The position numbers and the translations under genes are program-made. Positions 13,244-24,726 of a DNA stretch of 64,000 nt are shown one piece after another (position 1 is the stretch's first letter; each line of letters starts with the position of its first letter). The stretch spans positions 2,133,001-2,197,000 of the forward strand of contig NC_035164.2 in NCBI RefSeq assembly GCF_001659605.2, written 5' to 3'. The DNA comes from Manihot esculenta. Lineage: Eukaryota > Streptophyta > Magnoliopsida > Malpighiales > Euphorbiaceae. The notes below the pieces were generated by a model that worked only from the letters and a program-made list of their open reading frames with translations, searched no databases and had not been told where the DNA came from.

Positions 13244-13525
13244 TTTTCCCACCCATTTCAAGCGATACAAACGTCCCCTGCTACATCGCCATTTCTTTCT
13301 CTCTGCCATTTCTTCCATGGACAAAACACCAACTCTGGCTGCGGCCCTCCGATTCATTGGCCCCTTATCCCTCCACTTTCATCATCTCCATAATCTTTCT
13401 GCTACCTCCATAACCAAGCTTCCAAGCTTTTCTTTCTTTGTTCTCTCATGTGCAATTTTGCTTCAACCACGCAGTGGCTTTCAAGCTTTTTCTGAGTGTT
13501 GCTCGCCTTTCTTGGGTAGAAAGAT
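12176..13525. other. AT-rich DNA with decayed MITEs, then ABCG promoter/leader
   Basis: 12770-13190 contains repeated phrases such as TTTACTATTTAAT and GGGACTAAATAATAAT that match the ends of the MITE at 19758-20136, so it is probably one or more old copies. A (TA)n run lies at 13208-13241. From about 13245 base composition changes to the C-rich pattern of a plant 5' leader; short frames there are not genes. Confidence 0.5.
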
Positions 13526-16500
13526 ATGAGCAGAGAGAAGGGTATTGCACAAAGTAGTAGTTGTTTTGTCTCTGGAACCCATTTCTTTGTCGTTATTTTG
13601 AGTGTATTGTTATTGTTCTTGCAACCCATTTCTTGCCAAGATGTTGAAGGCTACGATAGCGATGGGGTCAATAGCAATCCAGCAGCGAAGGAGCTATTCT
13701 CTGAGATGGTTGTTAATAGTTTCTCGAATTTCACCTCCATCTTCAAGCAAGACATCAGCAAATACTTAGGTTTCTGCATAATGGACGTGTGTGTATTTGA
13801 TCTTCACTATATCCCTCTTTTTTCTTCTTCTTTTTCTGAAGATATTTGGTAATTGATGGAGTTTATAACTGTTGATTAATTTTCCTTTGTTTGCAGGGAT
13901 TCGGATTGGAATATGGCGTTCAATTTCTCTGAAAATAGTGAATTCATCACTAGTTGTGCCAGGAAAACCAAAGGTATGAAAATCAAAGGAATCAGAAACT
14001 CGGTTATTAGACTATGCAATCTATAGAAACATGAATTAGCTGGATATGCTTACAAATTCAATGGCATGGGTGAATTGATTTCTGTTTTCAACTTCAACAG
14101 AAGCTACGCAACTTGGTTCAATGGAAATTTTCCATGGAACTAATTTACAATTGGGAAGGAAGAGAATGTACATTTCCAAAATTTGGTTCATGAATTGGAA
14201 AGGAAGTTTTAGTTTTTGTGCTAAGCTAAGAGTAGGAAGCATTTGGGTGAGTACTGGATGAAGAAATTAATTTAGGTTTTAGCAACTAATTAAGCAGAAG
14301 AGAACATTTAAATGTAATTTATTAACTTGATGCAATAAAATTTAGAGGTTTTTGTTTTCTTCATTTTTTTTTTCTTTTTGGTATTTTCTCCTCTGATATT
14401 CTCTTATTTTCTGAGCTCAACATTGTACATTGGTGTTAACTTTGCCTAGCATTTTCTTCAAATTTCATTTCTTCTTAGATTAGTCGAATGTAGGCAGCCA
14501 ATAGGAGTAAGGATCTTATGGTTTGAGTTATACTGATTTCATTATGCACTCTCCATTTTATTTTTTTTCCCAGCGAGCAGCTTAAATTCTTGAAATTTAT
14601 CTTATGTTCATTACTGTAATTGAGTATCGTTTTTCCTATGCTAGTATCCTGGAAACTATTTTCTGGTATTTTGATGAATCAGGAGATTTGGCACAGCGCA
14701 TGTGCACAGCAGCAGAAGTAAAGTTCTACTTCAATAGTTTCTTTTCAAAAGGATCAAGGACAACCCATTATATGCAACCTAATAAGAACTGTAACTTGAG
14801 CTCATGGGTTTCTGGATGCGAGCCAGGATGGGCATGTAGTGTTGGTCGCGGTGAAAAGGTTGACATGAAAAATTCAGAAACTATTCCTAGTAGAGCTGAT
14901 GATTGTGCACCTTGCTGTGAGGGGTTCTTCTGCCCTCATGGTCTTACATGCATGATACGTAAGTTCTAAAAAGCTTTAACCATGTTATGACTGATATTGG
15001 GTTTTTTTTTTTTAATGTTTCCCTTGGTATTTCTTTTTGCATTCTTTTTACTAACTAAAACTTTCTACATGGCTTCAAGTAAAATCTTAAATTACTTTAG
15101 ATTGCTGATGACCAATGTTTTATTTTTTCTCTCCATTTTCATGATCTCATTCTTCATAATATGGTTTTCACATTTCCATTCCAAATAATCAAATGTAAAA
15201 TTTAGTCTTATACTTTAAGACACTATTCACCCTCCATTTTTGCTTCCTCTGACTCAATATTATATGTCACTTTCAAAAGATTATACATATGCTAATGTAA
15301 TAAAAATACATTATTACATGTTCTGTCATCCTTCAAAAATTTTGTTGGGAATTGCCTTTCCAAGTAAATGCCTCTTTTTACAACTTCAAACACTTTTGTT
15401 TATGGAAAGTAAGCACAGAGAGAAATCTGCTGTCAGCTATTATTTTCCCATATTTCTGTGCATGTACTTGTTGCAAGATGAAGAAGAATGATTCCATGGA
15501 TAGAGAAACAAAGTGATTGTTGGTTTATGATTGACTCAAGAAAATTTGTATTTTGGCACTTTAGAAGCCCCCTCTAAAAAATTCTCTTATTCAACATTTA
15601 ATTTTGGATAATAAGGAAGACCTTAACTAAACATAACTGTTCAGATAGATAAGCCCAGGAATGAATACTCTGCTTGAGTCACTATCAGAAGCATTCTCTT
15701 GCAGCATTCCTAGTTTATTGCTATTTTTCCTGGGGAACTCCTAATTAATGTCCAAATATTTTCACTGATGACAGTGAAAAAATACATCATCAATTTACTG
15801 AATAGGGCATTCTTCCTGAAACGTTTAAGAGTACATCTGACATGCGATTGAAGGATGATCTAGGAACTTAACAGTGTTCTTTGAAACATTAAGATTACCA
15901 TCTAAATCACATTCCCAGCAAAATGGGTTGAATATGGAAAGGATTAGTCTTTTCATTAGAATAAGTTACTGCATTTGGCATAATTTTTATTTTTATTTTT
16001 ATTTTTGAATTGTCTTTCTTATTTAGTATAATACTAGATTTTCTCTCTTATACTTTATAGTGGTGCACTGTTATATGTTTTCTTGGTTGTGTTGCTGACC
16101 AACTTCTTTATGGATTGCCATTTTTCTATCTTGTCACTGAAGCATGCCCACTGGGTGCTTACTGCCCACTTTCAAAACTGAATGATACCACTGGCATATG
16201 TGACCCGTAAGTTCATTCTTATTTTGTACTCTACTATTTCTAGTTTCTTCTGCTTTATCATATATTAATAATTATTAGCAGCAATGTTTTGCAGATACAA
16301 TTATCAACTGCCAGCTGGGAAGCCCAATCACAGTTGCGGGGGAGCAGATATTTGGGCTGATATTTTGAGTAGTAGAGAGATATTTTGTCCAAAAGGATCA
16401 TATTGTCCATCCACAATCCAGAAGCTTTCTTGCAGTAGTGGGTATTGATAACTATCCCAAAACTTCCAGCACATATCTATAGAGTTGAAAGTTACAGCTC

Positions 16501-19500
16501 TTTCTTTGTTGCATGTTTTTAATTTGTCTCTCTAAAACTTGCCCCTTCACCTTGAATGTTATTGTCAACATTCCTTTTCCCTTTTCTTTATAAATTACTG
16601 ATGGAACTTCTCTTTTTTTTTTCCTTGATTCAGATATTACTGCAGGACTGGTTCTACATCTCAAGCAGGTAGGTCTTTTTGGCTTTAAACACCCTTCCCT
16701 AATCAGTAATAGGTGTTAAACCTTGGATCTCTGACTTTAACAACCAAATTCTAGCCATTGGGATTGGCATGTCCCTTAGGGACTTCCTACTATGAAAAGG
16801 ATCTATACGTTTAAAATTAAAGTTTGATATAATTAACATGTTAATTGTTGTAGCTGCATATAACTTTTATTGATGACCTTGCAGGGTGTTTTCGGTTGGC
16901 AACTTGTGATCCAAAATCATCAAATCAAAATATCACTGCATATGGCATCATGATTTTTGTGAGTGACAGTTCCATAATTATTTCATTTGCTCTATCAACT
17001 GTTTCTGTCAATTAAATTTCAAATTTGGTTTATCTTTTTGAGATTAGTGTTTAATCTACTGGTTGCAATCAAGCTTTAGAGGGTTTTATCATGGGGTAAT
17101 TATGATAAGAAATGGACATAGGAAGATAGAATATTAGTAAAATGAGTAAAGAATGTTTTAAGGACTGTAATTAATGGTGACTTCTTTTAAAGGCTCAAGT
17201 GAAAACAAATTACCTCATGTTTCCCATATGCATTTTCTTTTCATCTACCAAAATATTGGTCAAATGTTTGGACATTCTAGTAATCTATGTTCTTGGAACC
17301 ATCAGACATTCTGTGATCTCAATCATGCATATAATTTCAGCTCAACGTGCATGTAAAAATTATCCTGTACGTACATCTATCAGCTCTGACATTTCACTTA
17401 TCAATGTAGGCTGGATTGAGTTTTCTGCTACTTATTATTTATAACTGTTCTGATCAAGTTCTTGCTACTCGAGAAAGAAGAGAAGCAAAAACTAGGGAGA
17501 AAGCAGTTCAAAGTGTGAGAGAAACAGTTCAAGCACGTGAAAAATGGAAGGATATTGCCAAAAAGCATGCAATTGACCTGCAAAGTCAATTATCACGCAC
17601 ATTTTCTCGTGCAACATCTGCAAAAAAAGCTGATGTTGTGAAGGGTACTGGTCAAGCTAAACCTGGAACGGATGCTGCCTTGCAATCCATTTCTGGAGCC
17701 AGTTCATCTGCACCAACAAAAGGAAAGAAAAAGGACAAAAATAACCTAACAAATATGCTGCATGAAATTGAAGCTAACCCTGAGGGTCATGAAGGCTTCA
17801 ATCTGGAGATTGGAGATAAAAATATCAAAAAGCATGCACCAAAGGGTAAACAGTTGCAGACTCAGAGTCAAATGTTCAGGTATGCATATGGACAGATCGA
17901 GAAGGAAAAGGCTATGCAGGAGCAGAATAAGAACTTGACCTTCTCTGGGGTCATTTCCATGACTAATGATATTGAAATCAGGAAAAGGCCTACGATTGAG
18001 ATTAGTTTTAAGGACCTAAGCATCACTTTGAAACGTAAAAAAAGACATCTGCTAAGGGGTGTGACGGGGAAATTATCACCTGGGAAAGTTTCTGCTGTCA
18101 TGGGCCCATCTGGGGCTGGAAAAACGACATTTCTTTCTGCTTTGACTGGAAAAGCAACTGGGTGCCAGGTGTCCGGTACGGTTCTTGTAAATGGCAAGGC
18201 AGAGCCAATCCAAGCGTACAAGAAAATCATTGGTTTTGTGCCTCAGGATGATATTGTGCACGGAAACTTGACGGTGGAGGAGAATCTCTGGTTCAGTGCA
18301 AGGTGCAGGTATGCAACAGTAAATTCAATCAATGCAGGTTGAATATTATCAAGCCTTTAATGGGCGAGTCCAAAGCGTTTCTCTAATAATTTGATGCCAA
18401 CCAACACAGTGGTAGCATTAATTGCATCTAACATATTTTTCTAGCATATAACCTATTTGTAGTTGTACTTGCATCTAAGAAAAAATAGAATTAGGACATA
18501 AATTTTTGAAAGTTACAAAAGCACCTGGCTTTCATGTAACAGTGAAACAGCTGATCCTGTGAATGGCGTTTGAGGATAAATAAGAGACTTAATATATCTG
18601 CATTTCAGATATATATTTGAAATAATCCAACTTTTAAGCTCATGTTATTGTTAAAATATTATGTGGGCATTTACCCAGAAATGGAAGTTAAGAGTGCCTC
18701 ACTGTCCCAGTTATTATGGCTGTGCATTCTGCAGCTGCTTTGTTCAATTTCTGTCTTGCTCTATTTGAACCTGAACACTGTGGCATCTAGGGGTGAGCAT
18801 TCGGTCGGTTCGGTTCAAAACCGAATCGAACCGAATAAACCGAAATTTTAGTGTTTATGAAAACCGAATCGAACCGATTTTGATCAGAAACCGAATCGAA
18901 CCGAACCGGTCTGATTCGGTTCGAATCGGTTCGGTTTGATCGGTTTCGATTTTTAATAATTTTTTTATTTTTTACACTTTATTTTTAATATTTTAAAATT
19001 TAATTAAAATATTTTAATTTTAATATGATTTAATTTCTCTATAGTATTGAAAAAAAATATATTATTATCACTAATCGGTTCGGTTCGGTTTTTTTGGTTT
19101 TTTTCTGATCAAAACCGAACCAAACCGAAATTTCTGAAATTAAAAACCGAACCGAACCGAAATGTATAAAAAACCGAACCAAATTTTCAAATCGATTCGG
19201 TTCGGTCGGTTTTTTCGATTTGAACAGAGTACTGCTCAGCCCTAGTGGCATCCAGTTGTAGATTCATACATACTGGAACTAGCAACAGTTTCTTTTTGCC
19301 ATTTTTGTTTTGTTTGTGACTGGATTTTTGTCGCTGTAGACTCTCTGCTGATCTACCAAAACCAGAAAGGGTTTTAGTTGTTGAAAGAGTCATTGAGTCC
19401 TTAGGACTGCAGCCAGTGCGGGATTCTCTGGTTGGGACAGTGGAGAAGAGAGGAATCTCTGGAGGTCAAAGAAAACGAGTAAATGTTGGGCTAGAAATGG

Positions 19501-22002
19501 TTATGGAACCTTCACTTCTGATATTAGATGAACCCACATCTGGTTTGGACAGTTCATCTTCCCTTTTACTGATTAGAGCTCTTCGACGTGAAGCTCTTGA
19601 GGGAGTAAATATTTGCATGGTTGTCCACCAACCAAGGTAAGTATATGCTTTACATTACAGGAACACAGAATGCTGTCCATTTATTTATTTTTTCTTCATA
19701 CATATTTTTGTCCATCTTTCTATAAGTAAAGATTTAGAGTATATCATATATTTTCTAGGTAAAATACTATTTAGTCCTTTTGTTATGGAGAAACACATTA
19801 ATTAGTCCGTCGATTTTAAAAAATACACTAAAACGTCCCTAACATTTTAAAAAGACTACTAGTTAGACTCTCCGTTAATTTTAGCTGATAAGTGTTTTAC
19901 TATTTAATCCCTATAATTTAAAAAAAAACTCGTTAATTGGTCTCTCAAGTATTAATTAGTTTTTTTGTACCGGATAGTACAACATTTTAGACTTTTTTGC
20001 AATACTTAAAATTTAAAACTAATGGAGAGACCAATTAGTAAATTTTTTAGAATGTCAGGATGTAATGTATTTTTCAAAACAGAAGGATTAACTAATGGGT
20101 TTTTTTATAATATAGAGACTAAATAGTAAATTTTCCTATTTTCTAAATAAGAAAAATAATATTTTCCCCTTTCTTCAGCTATACATTGTTCAGCATGTTT
20201 GATGATTTGATACTTCTGGCAAAGGGTGGCCTGACAGCATATCATGGACCAGTAAAGAAAGTTGAAGAGTACTTTGCTGGCCTTGGGATTACTGTACCTG
20301 AGCGTTCAAATCCTCCAGATTACTTCATTGACATCTTGGAGGGGATAGTAAAACCTAGCTCTGATGTGAACTACAAACAGCTTCCAGTTAGATGGATGCT
20401 TCATAATGGCTACCCAGTTCCTATGGATATGCTGCAGAGTATTGATGGACCGGAAGCCTCAGGTGATTCAACTAATGATGCTAATCCAAGTGAAGCTGGA
20501 TCTGAACCACAGTCTTTTGCCGGAGAGTTTTGGCAGGATGTGAAGACTAATGTTGAGTTGAAGAAAGACAATATAGAAAGCAATATCACAACCACAGATG
20601 ACAAATCCAACCGGAAAACCCCTGATGTTTTTCAGCAGTACAGATATTTCCTGGGGAGGTAAGGCTAATATTTATTTTTCATAAATATGTAGCGAGGAAT
20701 TATTATGTGAATTTGGATTTGCTGAACAATAGGACTTTTTGAGTGAAAAGCTTTGGTTCTAGTAGTTTCAAATTCATCTTAATGATTCAAACATTAAGTT
20801 CTCATTCTGTTTTTTCTTTGCAGGATTTGCAAACAGCGGCTAAGAGAAGCAAGAACACAGGCAGTAGATTTTTTGATTTTATTACTAGCAGGAATATGCT
20901 TAGGAACATTAGCTAAAGTGAGCGATGAAACTTTTGGAGTGATTGGTTACACATATACTGTCATTGCAGTCTGTAAGTTAAAATCCTTAAAACTAGTTTT
21001 CTGTACATGAAAGTAACCGCAGCTTTAATTTGATTTGGCCTTTACTAGGTGCCTCAAACTTTGAATAAGAATGCGTAATGCCTTGTAATGAAAAGGACAA
21101 AAAAGTTCACGTCTTAAAAATGTCATACAGTAAAATGTAATTCTCAATCAGACTGCTTAATAAGGTCCCCTTATCAAGAAATCTTTCGTACAAGTTTCCA
21201 TTTCTGACCAACCTCATATTCTGATTGATTTCAGCTCTACTCTGCAAGATCGCAGCTTTGAGATCATTTTCTTTGGATAAGCTACATTATTGGAGAGAAA
21301 GTGCTTCTGGCATGAGCAGCATGGCTTATTTTCTTGCAAAGGATACTGTTGATCATTTCAACACACTTGTCAAGCCACTAGTGTACCTATCAATGTTCTA
21401 CTTCTTCAACAATCCAAGATCATCGTTCACAGATAATTATGCAGTTCTCATTTGTCTGGTGTATTGTGTGAGTGGGATAGCTTATGCATTAGCCATTCTC
21501 TTCGAGCCAGGTCCAGCTCAACTTGTGAGTATTTTGAGTAGTTTACACTGATCAAGTTCCTATACATATACACAAACAAGCAAGTGCATATTAAGCTATC
21601 TTTGTGTCATGCAGTGGTCAGTGCTTGTTCCAGTTGTTTTGACCTTAATAGCAACTCAAGGTGAAGACCGTGAAGACAGTAACTTTGTTAAGAAACTATC
21701 AGACTTTTGTTACACTAAATGGGCATTGGAGGCATTTGTCATAGCAAATGCTAAAAGGTTTGTGATACTATACTTCCTGATTTGTGGTAATTAATCTTCA
21801 TGCATATGCCAGCTTAATCTTGATCTACTCTGCCTTAACTTTCAGATATTATGGTGTATGGCTGATAACGCGATGTGGTTCGCTTATGGAAAGTGGTTAT
21901 GATCTCAATCATTGGTATCGTTGCTTAATCTTCCTCGTTATTTTCGGCTTAGGTAGTCGTATTATTGCCTTTTTTATCATGGTCACCTTCCAAAAGAAGT
22001 AA
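13526..22002 (+). CDS. ABC transporter G family, ABCG24/ABCG28-like, 14 exons
   Basis: Predicted plasma-membrane ATP-driven exporter of the White-Brown complex type. Exons: 13526-13788, 13897-13973, 14683-14958, 16143-16206, 16295-16441, 16634-16668, 16885-16958, 17410-18308, 19340-19636, 20179-20658, 20824-20972, 21235-21524, 21615-21757, 21846-22002. This gives 1117 codons (1116 aa), as expected for this long-N-terminus subgroup. Order: signal peptide (about 18-37), cysteine-rich extracellular region with [16 protein letters not shown], a membrane segment near 303-322, a basic linker, then the ATPase and C-terminal membrane helices. ATPase motifs are intact: Walker [10 protein letters not shown] (about 544-552), signature ISGGQ (651-655), Walker B LLILDEP (671-677), H-loop His (708). 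Substrate is not visible. Arabidopsis ABCG28 is reported in pollen tubes (recalled). Introns 8 and 9 carry MITEs. All splice sites are GT-AG. Confidence 0.93.
18788..19244. mobile_element. hAT-type MITE in ABCG intron 8
   Basis: A 457-base non-coding element with 12-base terminal inverted repeats, TAGGGGTGAGCA and TGCTCAGCCCTA (one mismatch). It is flanked by a perfect 8-base target duplication GTGGCATC at 18780-18787 and 19245-19252. Inside are many alternating CGGTTCGGTT/AACCGAACCG phrases at each end, able to fold back, around an AT-rich centre. TIR sequence and 8-bp duplication fit the hAT superfamily (known rule). It has no transposase. The intact CpG-rich arms and perfect duplication suggest a recent insertion. 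Confidence 0.88.
19758..20136. mobile_element. Fold-back MITE (Mutator-like by 9-bp duplication) in ABCG intron 9
   Basis: A 379-base element flanked by a perfect 9-base direct repeat TATTTTCTA at 19749-19757 and 20137-20145. The two arms (about 125 bases each) are imperfect inverted repeats. The left arm begins GGTAAAATACTATTTAGTCC, and the reverse of the right arm begins GGAAAATTTACTATTTAGTC. A 9-bp duplication with long inverted arms fits Mutator-like elements. It has no coding capacity. Confidence 0.8.
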
Positions 22003-22920
22003 ATTCAACATTTCTGTGCTCCATCCTTACTGTACAAAGTAGAAAAGATCAAAGCCAGACAATCCTCTTGAGGTAGAAACTTATATAGGCACTGTAACAT
22101 ACTGAGAAAAGTACAGTATAGTCCTTGAAGAAGATGGGGATTGCTTGGAGTCCTCAAAACCTGTATAAAGGAACAAAATCAGTACAGAATTATGTGGATA
22201 TAGATGAGTGCAGCAATGTAAATCGACTAAGATAACTTCGTTTGAGCATGATGATTTTGTGTAAAGGGGTCATCTTTTTTTTACGACAAATATAAAGAGT
22301 AGGAATTTAGTGAACAAGGCAGCCCAATACTAGTCTTTTCTCCTCTCTCTCCGGCCCGCCCACGGCATTTCCCCCTTGTTCTCTTTGCTTTTTTCGGGCT
22401 TTGCTTTTATTTTTAGGTAAATTTCATCTAGGATCACTAAATTTTAATCACTTATTCATTATAATTACTAAATTTATTTTGAAAAAATTATCAACGAATA
22501 AATATTTACATAAAATAGTCATTCTGGTGAAATATATACGTGGTTTAAATTAATAATAAAAAAATTTATTTATCACATAATATAAAAAAAAATATCTTTT
22601 TGGCCACTTAATTAAATTTATAAAAAATCCTCTCCCTCTTATACTTTTTCGTTATAAATTATTTAAAAAATCCATTAAAATAAATCTTGCAAAAATTAAA
22701 ACGTTATTTTCATATATAAAAATTATTTATTGTAAAAAAAGTTGTAATAGTTATTGTCATTTGAACTCTCCTTAATTTCATTAATACAGTTTTTTTTTCT
22801 TCCTAAAAAACTTATAGACTTGCATTTTTTTTATATTTTTAATCACATCAAATTAAAAAAAAAAAACACTAATGCAAATTGTTTTTTTTATGATACCTGC
22901 TGTCAGTTTTCATATTTTTG

Positions 22921-22951
<31 letters not shown>

Positions 22952-24726
22952 ACATTTAAGTGAGTAGGCTGTAAGTACTTTTTACAAAATTAATTAAATA
23001 TTTTTCTAATTAAAAATATATGAATAAATTTATAAAAAATATAATCTAATAATTAATCTATAATTGATATTTTTTAATTGTATAATTAAAAATAATAAAT
23101 ATATATTATTAATATTTTGTATTGTTATATATAAATTATAAAATAAAAATATATTTGGATTACTGTGGAATTTCCATCAATAAAATTTAAAAATTTAAAG
23201 ATTAAGAGTTTATAGTAGTTAAAATTTTTTATTATTATTATTATTTAAAGCTATATAGGATATAATTCACATCTCATGAGTGACTATTTTAAAAAATTAT
23301 TTAAATATTTATAATTTTTATAAAATAAATTAAAATATTTATAATTTTTATGAAATAAATTAAAATTCAATGAGGTGAAAATTATCTCCTTTATTCGTTT
23401 TTAATTTTAAAGGCTCCGTTTGTTTGTGAATTTTCTATAAAAAAATATTTTTGTAGAAATATTTTCTAACAAATTAACTTATTTTTTATTATTTAATTTT
23501 AATTTAAAAAATAAAATATATTAAAAAATTTTATATAGAAGTTTTAATAATATTTTCAAAATAAAGAAAATGATTTTATCTTTTCAAAAAAGCTATTTTT
23601 TTAAAATGATTTATTTTTTTCTTTAATTAGGAAAATATTTTCTATTTACTCATTTTTTTAGTGTCAAATATTTTTTTTAAAAATATTTTCCAGCTAATTT
23701 AATATTACTATCTCGTTTGAGCATGGTTGGCTTAATGTACGGTATAAAAAAAAGGCTTGTGTTTGAAGATTTTATCTTAGTAAATAGATTTGCACATTAA
23801 GACCTTGCTCATGAAGAAATGAGTCACAGCTCTTCAATTTCCCCCTATGCATTAGTGATGAATACTACGTTATGAAATATTAAATGCAGTTTGAAGAAAA
23901 ATTGTTTGTTTAATATCCTTCTGGCATCAACCTAAACTAGAGCAGTTTGTTAGGTAAGCTTTATATTCTCTTTAGGGAATAAGTCTAAATCCTCTAAGGA
24001 AAAAAAAAAATTATTTTCTATATTTTTTTTGAATTAAAAATTGAAAATTAAAGGAGTAAATGCACTTACCAAACTAAACCTATGAGTGCGACTTTTCTAT
24101 ACTTTAAAATCAACTATATATATAAAAATTTATTAATATAAATAATCTATGAAATATACTTTCCACACATAATTTATTTTATGCAAATAAACAAAGCCTA
24201 AATTCTAAGCTAAGGCTTCATGTTCTTGTTAATCACAAAATATAAGATTGCTCCGGAAAAAAAAATGATACCCATGTATTCTCATGGAAGATTACCTTTT
24301 TCTTTTTTTTTTTTGAACAGTCTCATTGAAGATTATGCTCTCTCAGGGTCTCACATCTTTCATTGAAAAATTTAGAACATTGTTCAAATAACATCAAAAG
24401 AAAACAGTGCAGAAAATATGCTAAAAGCATAGAACATTGGACATGAATAATAAATTTCTCATCTTCCATTTGCATACTACAGCATCAATATCTCGATACC
24501 ACTTTCTGGCTTGAGGAAATGTAAATTACATGTCCAAATAATCCCACTGTTTGGTTTCTGTCAACCTCTTATGGACCTGTATAGGCAGGGATCATTTCCC
24601 TAAAAATTAGAGATTGTATTCCTGAAATTCACTTAAAAGAGCATCATTCAGCAAATTACATAAATGGCGAAACGGTTTCAAAATTTCGGTTGATTAACTA
24701 AAGGTGCAGGTTCTGAGAAATAGATT
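22003..24726. other. ABCG 3' UTR, AT-rich spacer, GET3 3' UTR
   Basis: No gene is seen between the convergent ABCG (+) and GET3 (-) genes. About the first 330 bases look like 3' UTR of ABCG and the last 300 like 3' UTR of GET3. A (TA)n run lies at 22919-22949. A segment at about 23404-23700 opens CTCCGTTTGTTTGTGAATTTT, a beginning common in plant MITEs, but I could not define its ends. Confidence 0.5.

Noticed and set aside
14604..14682. Upstream extension of ABCG exon 3 as a separate start
   Set aside because: The in-frame ATG at 14604 precedes a clear acceptor at 14682, and the protein joins exon 2 in frame, so it is intron sequence.
17868..18261. Minus-strand frames opposite the ABCG Walker A exon
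   Set aside because: Antisense shadows of a strongly conserved coding exon.
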